The notes beneath the pieces were generated by a model. That model worked only from the letters and a program-made list of their open reading frames with translations, was not told where the DNA came from and ran no database searches. A program made the position numbers and the translations under genes. From contig JABDMW010000046.1 in the NCBI GenBank assembly GCA_013001295.1, positions 184,309 to 248,308 of the forward strand: a stretch of 64,000 nucleotides of DNA. Direction: 5' to 3'. The DNA is from Hyphomonadaceae bacterium (lineage in GTDB: Bacteria; Pseudomonadota; Alphaproteobacteria; Caulobacterales; Maricaulaceae). Shown piece after piece: positions 48,415 to 57,611 of the stretch. Position 1 is the first letter of the stretch. Each line of letters starts with the position of its first letter.

Positions 48415-49533
48415 ATGGTTCGCGTGATGCCTCAAACAAAAATAAAACCTTTGCTCGATGCCGCGGCGCCGTCAGGCGTGCCTATACCCGAGTCTTACCC
48501 GCAGCCATTTCGCAATGGTATCGCGCATCCCGAGCTATGGCTATGGGATAGCTGGTTTTTGGTGGAAGACACAACCTGTCACTTATATTGTTTGGCGCTA
48601 TCGCGAACCGACAAAGATGGGCAGCTTATCCCCCCTCAGGATCGCAATCTGCATCAGTTCCATATACGCCATTTTATCAGTCAGGATGGCGGGAGGAGCT
48701 GGTTGGATAAGGGGGTTTACTTCAAACCCGAAATTACCTCCGATGGCTATTTTGACCGCAATATCTGGAGCGGTTCAATCCTGAAGGTGAATGACAACCG
48801 CTATCTCACTGGGTTCACAGCGATCCGCAGTAAAGATGCCGAGCATCCCTTCGTGCAATCAATCGGTCTTGCTGTGTCGGGAGATGATAAATCCGTGGAC
48901 CATGTGCAGGATAGGCCCTTGTCGTGCCCTGTCAGAGATTATGAGCAGATCACGTCGTTGGGATATTATCTGGGGCCAAAAGAAAGCCTTGGCCACGAAG
49001 ACGGCGAAGAAGGCGGTCCTATTTTGGCCTGGCGTGATCCCTATCTCTATCAAGATGGTGATGGGCGTATACATGCCTTCTGGTCTGCGAAAGTATCCCC
49101 GAAAGAAGGGGCTATGGCACATGCAACACTCTCGGAAAGAGACAACGGCTTTGTCATTGAAAAATTACACCCGCCTATCCGTTTCCCGGACAGTGAAAAA
49201 TTTACGCAGGCAGAAGTCCCGAAAATTTATAATAGTCCCGCTACAGATGAATATTACTGCCTGCTTGCCGCTTGTGACCGGCTTTATGAAGGGCAGCCTG
49301 ATAGCCAAGTGACGAAAGTCACGCGGCTTTACAAAGCTCCGACAATAAGAGGTCCGTGGCAGGCCTTCGGTCAGGAGACTTCAAAACTTGAAGGTTTGGA
49401 TAATCTGTTTGGATGTAGCATAATCGAAGCCGATTTTGATGCCGGAAAACTTGTGCTTGTCGCGCCAGTGACCGAAATGGCGGCAAAGGATGTTCAACTG
49501 ACGTTCGCGGACATCATCACGCTACACATTTAA
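48415..49533 (+). CDS. GH68 family beta-fructosidase/fructosyltransferase
   Basis: 372 residues. The GH68 five-bladed propeller motifs are present: nucleophile D45 in LWLWDSW, NIWSGS, transition-state stabiliser D208 in WRDPYLY, and the likely acid/base E267 in QAEVPKIY. No signal peptide is present, unlike levansucrases, so it likely acts in the cytoplasm as an invertase-like sucrose hydrolase or produces fructosyl transfer products internally. Coupling to a permease (upstream) and fructokinase (divergent) supports sucrose catabolism. The start is uncertain: ATG 48427 is an alternative and neither has a strong ribosome site. Confidence 0.85.
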   Translation: MVRVMPQTKIKPLLDAAAPSGVPIPESYPQPFRNGIAHPELWLWDSWFLVEDTTCHLYCLALSRTDKDGQLIPPQDRNLHQFHIRHFISQDGGRSWLDKGVYFKPEITSDGYFDRNIWSGSILKVNDNRYLTGFTAIRSKDAEHPFVQSIGLAVSGDDKSVDHVQDRPLSCPVRDYEQITSLGYYLGPKESLGHEDGEEGGPILAWRDPYLYQDGDGRIHAFWSAKVSPKEGAMAHATLSERDNGFVIEKLHPPIRFPDSEKFTQAEVPKIYNSPATDEYYCLLAACDRLYEGQPDSQVTKVTRLYKAPTIRGPWQAFGQETSKLEGLDNLFGCSIIEADFDAGKLVLVAPVTEMAAKDVQLTFADIITLHI

Positions 49534-49537
49534 GGCT

Positions 49538-50548
49538 TCATGCGCCGCTTGAACGTCTGACGACCAGCTCTGTTTTTGTGAAGGCTGATTTAACTGGCTT
49601 CCCATCAATTTTATCGAGCAAGAGATTAACGAGCATCTGACCGCCCTGCGTGATGTGCTGATCAATCGTGGTCAGGGACGGGGTCGACATAGAGGCCTGT
49701 CCGACATTATCATATCCGACAACGGCAATATCTTCTGGTACACGCTTACTAGCCGATTGCACGGCTTGGATCGCTGCCATTGCCAGAACGTCCGAGGCTG
49801 CGAAGATGGCATCAAATTCATGACCCGCCGCCAAAAAGTCTTTCAAGGCGTGAAACGCCGTCTCGCCGCCGAAATTCTGTCGCAGGATTAGACTGTCATC
49901 AAATGCCACCTCGGCTTCTTCATGTGCCAGTTTGTAACCTTCATAGCGAAGCGCGACTTCGGGCAGGTCAATATCGCCCAGGAACAAAATTCTTTTGCGT
50001 CCCAGAGACAATAAATGTTCGCTCGCCAGACGCCCGCCCCGCTTATTATCACTCCCGACCAGTGTATAATTCGGATTGCCTTCACGGCCACCCCAGACGA
50101 CGATGTTACTTTTTAATGTGTTGAGCTTGTTTAAGCGTTCTGAACGTCCAGCCTGACCAATGACGATCAGACCATCAGCCCGGCCAGTCAGCAACAGACG
50201 GCGCTCTGCAATTTCCGTCTCGCTTTGCGGGACAGAGACAATCAAATCATAGCCTTTTTGCGAGGCTGCGTGCGAAACCGCGCCAACCATTTCCAGAAAA
50301 AACGGATCGGAAATTGTTTGTCCTGAGCCCGGTGCCATCGGGATGACAATGCCGATAGCCTGTGCCGATTGGCGGCGCAAATTCCGGGCAGACGCATTGA
50401 CCACATACCCTGTTTCAGCCGCAATTTTAAGCACATGCGCTTTGGTATCCGCCTTGACCAACGGACTGTCATTGAGTGCGCGCGACACAGTAGAGACATC
50501 TACATCTGCGAGTCGCGCCAATTCCGCCATTGTAATTTTCTTTGTCAT
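49538..50548 (-). CDS. LacI family transcriptional repressor
   Basis: 336 residues. The DNA-binding head is ITMAELARLADVDVSTVSRALND with the hinge helix SARNLRRQSAQ. The periplasmic-binding-protein-like core follows, with IAVVGYDNVGQASMSTPSLTTIDQ near the end. It is tail-to-tail with GH68 and 27 bp downstream of the first halogenase-like gene, so it is co-transcribed with the latter. It is the obvious candidate to bind the four ACAAWCGATTGT-type operators of the locus, with sucrose, fructose or a phosphorylated sugar as inducer. Confidence 0.92.
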   Translation of the reverse strand: MTKKITMAELARLADVDVSTVSRALNDSPLVKADTKAHVLKIAAETGYVVNASARNLRRQSAQAIGIVIPMAPGSGQTISDPFFLEMVGAVSHAASQKGYDLIVSVPQSETEIAERRLLLTGRADGLIVIGQAGRSERLNKLNTLKSNIVVWGGREGNPNYTLVGSDNKRGGRLASEHLLSLGRKRILFLGDIDLPEVALRYEGYKLAHEEAEVAFDDSLILRQNFGGETAFHALKDFLAAGHEFDAIFAASDVLAMAAIQAVQSASKRVPEDIAVVGYDNVGQASMSTPSLTTIDQHITQGGQMLVNLLLDKIDGKPVKSAFTKTELVVRRSSGA

Positions 50549-50575
50549 TTCAATTCAAATCCCACCATACTTTGT

Positions 50576-52096
50576 TCACTGTGCAAGTGTTTTTGCGAGC
50601 CAGTTTTCGTGTAACGGCAACTTGGCATAACATTTATCCAGCGTTTCTTGCAGACTAAAATGCGCCGACTGCGATTGGGCAGCGCAGTCAGATACATAGC
50701 CCATTCCGAACAACAAATACTCATAGCTTTCAAGCGAAAATAGCCTGTGGGTGCTAAGCAAATCCATGTCATGCGGCGGCCGCCCTTTCCATTCGCCCAT
50801 CAGAAATTTCAGACCATCCGGCACACGGCTTGGATCTGTCGCATCGCGCCAAAAAATGGAGTCGCGGCGATTAGACGTCAAATAGTGAAGTGCGACATAT
50901 CCAAATATTTCGTCGAACAAGGATTGCATTAGCCTGTTGAATTGCGACGTGGTCGCAGGTGTAAAAACCGGATTTAACCGCAAAATATCGGCCACGCTTT
51001 GCGCCGCGAACTGCATCATATAAAGCCCGGTTGATTCCAGGGGTTCTACAAACCCGTCGGACAATCCAATGGCGATACAATTGCGATGCCAGGATTTGAT
51101 ACGTTTATAGGTCTTAAACCGGATATGTTTGGCCTCAAGCCCTTCTGTGTGCGGACCTTCGTGTCGCCGCATTTCAGTCTCCGCTGCTTCAGCGGAAATA
51201 TGGGAGCTGGAATGGACATAGCCCAGGCTTCGCCGTGATTGCAGATTGATGTCCCATAGCCATCCGGCACTGCGCGCATTTGCAGAAGTATAAGGCAATA
51301 TGTGATCGGGGCGATAAACATCATAGGGAATCGAAAGTGTTACGGCGCGGTCACATAATAGGTGCTTGGAGTAATCTCGCGTTTCCGCCATGGTTTGACC
51401 TGCCAGGTGTGCGGAAAATCCGGTGCAGTCAATGAAAAGATCAGCCGTAAATTGTTCACCGCTTTCACTTATTAGCGCAGCGATGTCACCCGCTTCGGTC
51501 ATTTCGACTTTTTCGATTCTGGCCAATATATGTTCGATGCCCCGCTCAGTGCCAAACCGCGTGAGCAATTGTCCCAGTTTGACCGCGTCCAGATGATAGG
51601 CATAGGGAAATGTAGACTGGTATTCCGGCCACCCGATAGCCTTCGGGGCCAACATGCGGGAACTCGTATTGGATAGAACCGAAAACTTTGTAGAAAAGCT
51701 GTTCCCGCCACCTTTACTGCCGGCCAGCCAGGAGAGTGCAGCCGCGTCGGTCTGAGGGCGTTCGCGCCGATCGAACGGATGATCAAAATGCTCGCCCGCG
51801 TTCCAGTTTTCAAAACGGATCAAGGACTTGAACGTCGCGTCGGCACCGCGCATAAAATCCTGTTCGCTAATTCCTATTGCCTGCAGTGTCCGCCGGATGC
51901 TCGGAACCGTCGCCTCACCAACACCAATGACCGGAATGTCAGGTGCTTCGATAAGGGAAATCTTGATTGGGTTTTTTGCGTCGCTATTTAGCCGGGCATT
52001 CAACAGGCAGGCGGTCATCCAGCCTGAACTGCCGCCGCCGACAATCACGATTTTTTTTACCTGTCGGGAACTCGATTGATCTTGATTTTTGTCCAT
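50576..52096 (-). CDS. Tryptophan halogenase-like flavoprotein 1
   Basis: 506 residues from ATG 52096 (GGGGAAA upstream); the longer frame from 52150 enters the operator region. FAD site VIVGGGSSGWMTACLL. The catalytic-type lysine K90 (ATFKSLIRFENW) aligns with the essential Lys of PrnA. A WLWDI motif and EPLESTG are also present, covering the halogenase signatures. Members of this family are often found in TonB-receptor polysaccharide loci, where no halogenated product is known. No flavin reductase is encoded nearby. Divergent from halogenase 2; followed by lacI. The substrate is unknown. Confidence 0.85.
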   Translation of the reverse strand: MDKNQDQSSSRQVKKIVIVGGGSSGWMTACLLNARLNSDAKNPIKISLIEAPDIPVIGVGEATVPSIRRTLQAIGISEQDFMRGADATFKSLIRFENWNAGEHFDHPFDRRERPQTDAAALSWLAGSKGGGNSFSTKFSVLSNTSSRMLAPKAIGWPEYQSTFPYAYHLDAVKLGQLLTRFGTERGIEHILARIEKVEMTEAGDIAALISESGEQFTADLFIDCTGFSAHLAGQTMAETRDYSKHLLCDRAVTLSIPYDVYRPDHILPYTSANARSAGWLWDINLQSRRSLGYVHSSSHISAEAAETEMRRHEGPHTEGLEAKHIRFKTYKRIKSWHRNCIAIGLSDGFVEPLESTGLYMMQFAAQSVADILRLNPVFTPATTSQFNRLMQSLFDEIFGYVALHYLTSNRRDSIFWRDATDPSRVPDGLKFLMGEWKGRPPHDMDLLSTHRLFSLESYEYLLFGMGYVSDCAAQSQSAHFSLQETLDKCYAKLPLHENWLAKTLAQ

Positions 52097-52142
52097 ATTT
52101 CCCCGGCTCGTTATGCATTGAGAATAGCAATAATCTGTGTAA

Positions 52143-52160
52143 AAATACAATCGATTTCAG
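52143..52160. promoter_or_regulatory. LacI-type operator 2 (between the divergent halogenase genes)
   Basis: ATACAATCGATTTCAG, core CAATCGATTT (52148-52157), matches operator 1 in nine of ten core positions. It is placed between the two halogenase-like starts, 9 bp before the halogenase 2 ATG. Confidence 0.65.
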
Positions 52161-52168
52161 AGGATGCT

Positions 52169-53722
52169 ATGCACGACGAACATTTTAAGATCATAATCGT
52201 CGGCGGCGGCACGGCCGGATGGCTTTCGGCCGCTTTTCTCAGTCAGCAACTCCCCATTACATCGGGCCGGAAAATCCAAATTACGTTGATCGAAGCCTCT
52301 GACATCCCAACCATCGGCGTCGGAGAAGCTACGGTGCCGTCCTTGCGCCAAACCTTGGCTGCGTGCGGAATCTCAGAAGTCGATTTCCTGAGCTCATGCG
52401 GCGCGACATTCAAACACGGCATCAAGTTCGTGAACTGGAAACGGGCACCTGATGAGGATCCAGGTGAGTCTTATTTTCATCCCTTTGGCGAACCCTTGAA
52501 AGTCGGCACGATTGACCCGATCCGAGCATGGTCGAAACTTGCACCTGAAACCCGCGGAAATATCGCGGACGTATTTTCTGTCCAATCGGAAATGGCCGAA
52601 GCGGGGCGCGCACCTAAGCATCTTAAAGACCGGCCTTATGACGGGGCCTTGTCATATGCCTACCATCTCGATGCGGGTGCATTTGCTGATTATCTAAAAC
52701 AACGTTTTCGCACCGAAGGGGTAAGTCAAATCATCGGCAAGGTCACGTCAGTAAATTTCGACCAGAGAACACAAAATATAAACGGGCTTGTATTGGAAGA
52801 CGGGAGCGAACATTCAGCTGATTTGTATATTGATTGTACCGGTTTCGCAGCGCGCCTGATCAATGCCGACAAGCAAAATCCATTTGAGGATAAAAACGGC
52901 GTCTTGTTCGTGGACCGAGCCGTGACGACACGGATTGAGCATGACGGCATTCGCAACATCAATGGCTATACGACGTGCACGGCGCAAACCGCCGGTTGGA
53001 TTTGGGATATCGTCCTGCAAAACCGTCGCGGCGTTGGTCACGTCTATAGTTCAAAATACATCGACGACGACACGGCCAAAAATCAGCTGGCGGATTACCT
53101 TAACGTCGCACATGACGAAATTGAAACACGGCAACTCTCTATGCGCATTGGCTATCACAAGGAACAGTGGCGCGGAAACTGCGTCGCCATTGGATTGGCC
53201 AGCGGGTTTTTGGAGCCTTTGGAGTCGACGGGCATATATCTGACGGAAATGGCCAATTGGGCTCTCATTGATTTACTGCCGCGTTTTATGGCGGACCCGA
53301 ATTCACAAAATGGTCCGCAAGCGCAATTTACCGACGCCATGTCCCATCACTATGAGAATATAGTTGATTTTCTTAAACTGCATTACGCCATCAGTGGAAG
53401 GCTGGATTCAGATTTCTGGCGCGATAACGCCAATCCGGATACCTGGCCGAATAGCCTTGCGGCCCACTTGGATGCCTGGCGCAATGATGCTCCATCGGTC
53501 TATGACTTTGGACGATCCATCCAGTGTTTTTCCGCAAACAATTATCAATTTGTTTTGTATGGGATGGGATGGAAAGGCCATGACGAGCCGACACCGCTCT
53601 CGCCGCAATCAGAAACGCTGATGCAGGAATTGTCAATTCGGCGCAGTCGTTTGAAGGACTTCGTCTTGCGCGACACTTTACCGAACGGCGAATTTTTCAA
53701 ACCGATTTCAGATCAGCAATAA
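52169..53722 (+). CDS. Tryptophan halogenase-like flavoprotein 2
   Basis: 517 residues from ATG 52169 (AGAGGA upstream); the upstream in-frame extension from 52076 lies within the intergenic operator region. FAD site IIIVGGGTAGWLSAAFL. The catalytic-type lysine is K82 (ATFKHGIKFVNW). WIWDI and EPLESTG are present. It is related to but clearly divergent from the neighbouring halogenase 1. Both retain the residues needed for hypohalite-dependent chemistry, so activity is plausible; substrate unknown. It is convergent with the TonB receptor gene, separated by a bidirectional terminator. Confidence 0.85.
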   Translation: MHDEHFKIIIVGGGTAGWLSAAFLSQQLPITSGRKIQITLIEASDIPTIGVGEATVPSLRQTLAACGISEVDFLSSCGATFKHGIKFVNWKRAPDEDPGESYFHPFGEPLKVGTIDPIRAWSKLAPETRGNIADVFSVQSEMAEAGRAPKHLKDRPYDGALSYAYHLDAGAFADYLKQRFRTEGVSQIIGKVTSVNFDQRTQNINGLVLEDGSEHSADLYIDCTGFAARLINADKQNPFEDKNGVLFVDRAVTTRIEHDGIRNINGYTTCTAQTAGWIWDIVLQNRRGVGHVYSSKYIDDDTAKNQLADYLNVAHDEIETRQLSMRIGYHKEQWRGNCVAIGLASGFLEPLESTGIYLTEMANWALIDLLPRFMADPNSQNGPQAQFTDAMSHHYENIVDFLKLHYAISGRLDSDFWRDNANPDTWPNSLAAHLDAWRNDAPSVYDFGRSIQCFSANNYQFVLYGMGWKGHDEPTPLSPQSETLMQELSIRRSRLKDFVLRDTLPNGEFFKPISDQQ

Positions 53723-53730
53723 GGCAGAGA

Positions 53731-53760
53731 AAAAGCCCGCCAAAATAGCGGGCTTTTCCT
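53731..53760. terminator. Bidirectional terminator between halogenase 2 and TonB receptor genes
   Basis: AAAAGCCCGC (53731-53740) and GCGGGCTTTT (53748-53757) pair perfectly around a 7-nt loop, giving U-runs in both directions. Confidence 0.92.
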
Positions 53761-53786
53761 TTTCAAAATCGCGGGGCGCGGCGATT

Positions 53787-56246
53787 TTAGAATTTATATC
53801 GCAATCTCGCGGACGCTGTGCGGCCCGTGATTGAACGACCGATTGTTTGGTCGAGCATTCCATCTCCATTCGTGTCCCAACCGTTACGGCCATCATTTGC
53901 TGATTCCGTGATGCCGGACTTATCGAATGCATTATTGACATTGATTGAAATTTCCAATGCATCTGTCACATTGACGGCACCATATAGGTGAACAACGGAA
54001 TACCCTTCCTGTACCAAAAGATTATCGTCCAGCGAGAAGCTGTCGGATGTTCCGACCCAGCTACCACCAACCCGGAACCGATCATATGTATAGCTTGGTG
54101 ACACGGTCCAGATCAAATCGGCCTGGCGCTGCGGCGTGTTACCTTCAAGAGCGGTATTTGCCACCCCGTTGTCCTCGGCGCGGGTAATTTCCGCATCGGT
54201 AAATGTGGCTGTCGCGAACAGGTTAAACCCGCCATTGTCATAGTTGGCTTCAAGTTCGACACCTTTAGAGTCATATTCGCGTACACGACCGTTTGGCGCG
54301 CCACCAACAATTTCGACGTTTGATTCTTCAGTATCCGTAAGGAAACCGGTTACATAAAAGTCGAGATCACCACCGGCAATCTCGCGGTTCTGTAGTTTTA
54401 AACCAAACTCATACTGGTCAGCCTGATCAACATAAGCGTCCTCGCCACCGGGCCGCAATGTCCCGTCTGCATTTCGAACGCCAAAGTCCAAGGCACGGTC
54501 GAAATTGAAGCTTGCGCCGCTTGAAGCGCGGGCAAAGACCGACATGCCGTCATTGACGAGGAAGTTACCGCCAACCGACCATGCGGTGTTGTCGACTTCC
54601 AAATTCGCGCGTGCACCAACCGTGCCGTTATTAAGCGAAACACTGGCTTCAGACCCCGTGATTGCGCCGTCATTGTTAAGGTCGACCGCACCGCCGTTCG
54701 CTTCGAGACGAACACCGGTTTGCGTCATGCTGTCAAAGCGCACACTTGCATCAAGAGTAATCCTGTCATTTGTCCAGGACGCTGCTGCGAATGGCGCACT
54801 CACCTCTGCTTCCAGATCATAATTCCGGTTTGATCCGTCCCAACCGAATGCCTGATTAACACCGTGTAATCCATTTATTGATTGTGGTGTGGCGATCAAG
54901 ACAGCGTCATTCTCGGTTGTTGTCCGAATTTCAGACCAATGCCAGTCCTGATTAAAGTTTTGGTTCATAAAGAAATGACCCAATGTCACATCAACAGTAG
55001 ATCCTCCATCCAAATCAAAGCTTTTTGATAATTTCAACTCATTGGCAAAATTGCTCATATCGTCGATTTCAACATCAAATATTGCGACATTGGACGCGAC
55101 ACCGTTTGGAAGATTTGCCTGCGTAACAGCTGTTCCCGCATTGGGACCATTAAAATAGGTTGATCCGGCACCCAGATCGGCAGCTGTTGACAGGCCGTTT
55201 GTGAACCCACCCAAGAATCGTCCTTTTATATCCTGATAACGAACTTTGTTGTTCAGGTTAATGCCACTGCCAAGATCAAAATCAACTTCGGCGCCGATGG
55301 CTTTGACTTTATGGTCCAATCCATCCGCCAGGTCATATGGCAGAATGTTGCCAGATCCGTCTACGGCCAGGCCGTTGCGCGTAAAGTTACTGTAAACGCT
55401 GTGGCTTTGTGATTCGAAACTACCAATCGAGTCAAGGACAACGCCGTTACCGTTCCCATCATCCGTTCTCGAAACCAGCTGCGGGAAATAGGCTGCATCT
55501 TTTTTGTCGAGCCACTTACCTGTAACACGGATAAAACCGTTTTCGAACTCTTTGGTCAGCGAGCCGCGCACTTGGCCGCCCGAGATCGGATCATAGCCAG
55601 AATCGCGGAAGTCGCCGCCTTGCTGGAAATGTCCGCCAAGATGAAAATACATATCGTCGGCAAGCGCGCCGCCATATTCTGCATCAAAACGGAGATCGTC
55701 ATGATCGAGACCGTATGAGATCGAGGCACTGCCGCCTTCTTGTTGACCGGTTTTCCCGATGATGTTGATGATGCCACCTACGCCATTGGTTGTCAGAGTT
55801 GAAGCAGTACCACCGCGTACGGATTCGATCCGTGCAATCGTGGAATCAGCTTTTACGAAACCGTCAGCCGGCGCGAACAAGTGATCACCGAATAAAAGAG
55901 TAGGCAAACCGTCTTCTTGCGTAGAAAGATATTTCGCACCGCCAGTTGAAATGGGAAGACCCCGGACTGCGACATTGGAGTTACCGCCGCCTGATGAACT
56001 CTCAGACCGAATGCCCGGGAGGTTACGGTATACTTCCGCGAGATTAGTTGGTGCCGTATCTTGTATCTTGTCGTAATTGATCGCCGAGACAGAAATCGAG
56101 GTGTCGATTCTATTCTTACCTTTTGAACTGACCACACCTGTTGTGATGATTTCATCCATATCTGCGTCTTGCGCAAATGCGGGTGCGGTTACTAAAGCCG
56201 CGATTGCTGCTGTAGCTAATAATTTGTGGCTGGAACGAATGAACAT
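53787..56246 (-). CDS. TonB-dependent receptor
   Basis: 819 residues. The signal peptide ends at APAFAQDAD. The plug domain follows (ISVSAINYDKIQDTAPTNLAEVYRNLPGIR cited in part, then IESVRGGTASTLTTNGVGGIINIIGK). A 22-strand barrel runs to the C-terminal TASARLRYKF, whose last residue is the expected Phe. GGGGAG precedes the ATG. Energy-dependent uptake of sucrose or fructo-oligosaccharide through the outer membrane is inferred from the operators upstream and the neighbouring genes; the sequence itself does not show the ligand. Confidence 0.93.
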   Translation of the reverse strand: MFIRSSHKLLATAAIAALVTAPAFAQDADMDEIITTGVVSSKGKNRIDTSISVSAINYDKIQDTAPTNLAEVYRNLPGIRSESSSGGGNSNVAVRGLPISTGGAKYLSTQEDGLPTLLFGDHLFAPADGFVKADSTIARIESVRGGTASTLTTNGVGGIINIIGKTGQQEGGSASISYGLDHDDLRFDAEYGGALADDMYFHLGGHFQQGGDFRDSGYDPISGGQVRGSLTKEFENGFIRVTGKWLDKKDAAYFPQLVSRTDDGNGNGVVLDSIGSFESQSHSVYSNFTRNGLAVDGSGNILPYDLADGLDHKVKAIGAEVDFDLGSGINLNNKVRYQDIKGRFLGGFTNGLSTAADLGAGSTYFNGPNAGTAVTQANLPNGVASNVAIFDVEIDDMSNFANELKLSKSFDLDGGSTVDVTLGHFFMNQNFNQDWHWSEIRTTTENDAVLIATPQSINGLHGVNQAFGWDGSNRNYDLEAEVSAPFAAASWTNDRITLDASVRFDSMTQTGVRLEANGGAVDLNNDGAITGSEASVSLNNGTVGARANLEVDNTAWSVGGNFLVNDGMSVFARASSGASFNFDRALDFGVRNADGTLRPGGEDAYVDQADQYEFGLKLQNREIAGGDLDFYVTGFLTDTEESNVEIVGGAPNGRVREYDSKGVELEANYDNGGFNLFATATFTDAEITRAEDNGVANTALEGNTPQRQADLIWTVSPSYTYDRFRVGGSWVGTSDSFSLDDNLLVQEGYSVVHLYGAVNVTDALEISINVNNAFDKSGITESANDGRNGWDTNGDGMLDQTIGRSITGRTASARLRYKF

Positions 56247-56335
56247 CTAGATCTCCCCTTTGGCCGGTTTCATTTTTTATTGCAGGCGACGTTTCTCAAG
56301 TCACCTAAACACAAGTGCGACCCTGACATACCGCA

Positions 56336-56353
56336 TTTACAAACGATTGCAAT
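56336..56353. promoter_or_regulatory. LacI-type operator 3 (TonB receptor)
   Basis: Core CAAACGATTG (56340-56349) with flanks TTTA and CAAT. It lies 90 bp upstream of the receptor start, 23 bp from operator 4 (centre to centre). Confidence 0.7.
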
Positions 56354-56357
56354 AAAA

Positions 56358-56377
56358 AAATACAAACGATTGTATTT
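56358..56377. promoter_or_regulatory. LacI-type operator 4 (TonB receptor)
   Basis: Core CAAACGATTG (56363-56372) with flanks AATA and TATT; the most extended palindrome of the four sites. Confidence 0.75.
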
Positions 56378-56506
56378 CCGGATCAATTAGTATGACACTG
56401 TGATAAAAAAGTCACAATTTATGTAAGTGCGTTTAAACGATACAATCCCGCCATCAATTTTGAAGTGATTTCGGAATGTCCGCAATGCCCCCAAAGCAGA
56501 CCCCCC

Positions 56507-57358
56507 CTAAAACAATTCCTCCGACCCGATCACGCCTAACTCCGTCTCAAACGCTTTGATCTCCGTCGCATCGAAACTCTCAAACAGATCATCAAAAGCG
56601 CGGCGGGCTTTGGCATAGCCTTTGCGCGAGGCTTTGTCGTAAAACCGGGCGGCGCGCACCCGGTCTTGGTCGCGGCCTTGGCCGTGTTCATGGGCGTGGC
56701 CCAACAGATACAGACTTTTCATATGGCCGCGTTTGGCGGCGGGCTCGAGATGGGTGAAGGCCTGCGCGTACTGCCCGTCCATATACAAATCGCGCCCCGG
56801 GCGGTAATCCTTGTCCGCCCCGTCCGAGAGCATTTTATACCCCTTATCGCGCGCCCGTTGCCACAGCCATAAGGCGGGCAGGGCGCTCAAAACCGCAAAT
56901 TTGAACAGATTGCCAGGAAACGGATCGGTGTCCGTGAACAGCCCGATCACCCCGTAAACAAGAACGAGCGCGGGGATGGCCAGCACATAGGCTTTGCGGA
57001 AATCGCGGTTGCGTTCAGCACAAAAGAAGGCGACGGCAATCAGGAAAAACGCGATGATGAACAGCTGAATATCGCTGGGGTTGAGATCAAAGAAGGTGCG
57101 CGCGATCTGGCCCATCAAGATGACGCTAATCACAAACGGCGCAATGAATAAGACAAACCATGTGGTGAAGCTGCGCTTGGCATAGCGCATATGGATTTTG
57201 AAAAATCCGGGAATACGAATGCCGAAAATGGTTGGCGCATGCTGCTTGATCAGCCGCCGTGTGGGCGAGTTGGCGGCCCGCTCTTTCGCTGCCTGCTTTT
57301 TGGCTAATTTTGCGGCCTTCTGTTCGGCCTTTAGGGCTTTTCTGTCTTGTCGGCTCAT
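56507..57358 (-). CDS. Membrane protein with Sel1-like repeats
   Basis: 283 residues. The N-terminus is a long Lys/Ala-rich stretch (about 1-35). Three to four membrane helices follow at about 65-165 (TWFVLFIAPFVISVILMG, IQLFIIAFFLIAVAFF, and YVLAIPALVLVYGVIGLF). The C-terminal third is Sel1/TPR-like: YAQAFTHLEPAAKRGHMKSLYLLGHAHEHG and RVRAARFYDKASRKGYAKA. A scaffold role in the membrane is possible but unassigned. It is preceded by no related gene; the TonB receptor operators lie downstream. Confidence 0.7.
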   Translation of the reverse strand: MSRQDRKALKAEQKAAKLAKKQAAKERAANSPTRRLIKQHAPTIFGIRIPGFFKIHMRYAKRSFTTWFVLFIAPFVISVILMGQIARTFFDLNPSDIQLFIIAFFLIAVAFFCAERNRDFRKAYVLAIPALVLVYGVIGLFTDTDPFPGNLFKFAVLSALPALWLWQRARDKGYKMLSDGADKDYRPGRDLYMDGQYAQAFTHLEPAAKRGHMKSLYLLGHAHEHGQGRDQDRVRAARFYDKASRKGYAKARRAFDDLFESFDATEIKAFETELGVIGSEELF

Positions 57359-57457
57359 GATCGGCAGGCTACCGATTTTCGGTCGCGAGGGGAAGATATT
57401 CCTTTGCGCTCAATCCTTTAGTCCGATACGCTGGGCTACGTTAAATAGGAGAGCGCA

Positions 57458-57601
57458 ATGAACAAGAACAATAAGACACTATTGATTATCGGCCTTTTGG
57501 TGATTGCGGTCGGCGTTGGCTTTATGATGAGCCAGAAAAGTAATGAACCGGATTTGTCAATTAAAGTCGATGAAAGCGGGATCGAAATCGACGGAAAATA
57601 A
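57458..57601 (+). CDS. 47-residue small membrane-anchored protein
   Basis: A short gene with AGGAG 6-8 bp before ATG 57458. The product has a short charged N-terminus (MNKNNK), one membrane helix (TLLIIGLLVIAVGVGFMM) and an acidic tail rich in Lys/Asp/Glu ending in EIDGK. Its stop lies 10 bp before the start of the beta-helix lipoprotein gene, so it heads that operon. No family is recognised. It could be a small partner of the envelope pair. Confidence 0.7.
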   Translation: MNKNNKTLLIIGLLVIAVGVGFMMSQKSNEPDLSIKVDESGIEIDGK

Positions 57602-57611
57602 AGAGGGCATT

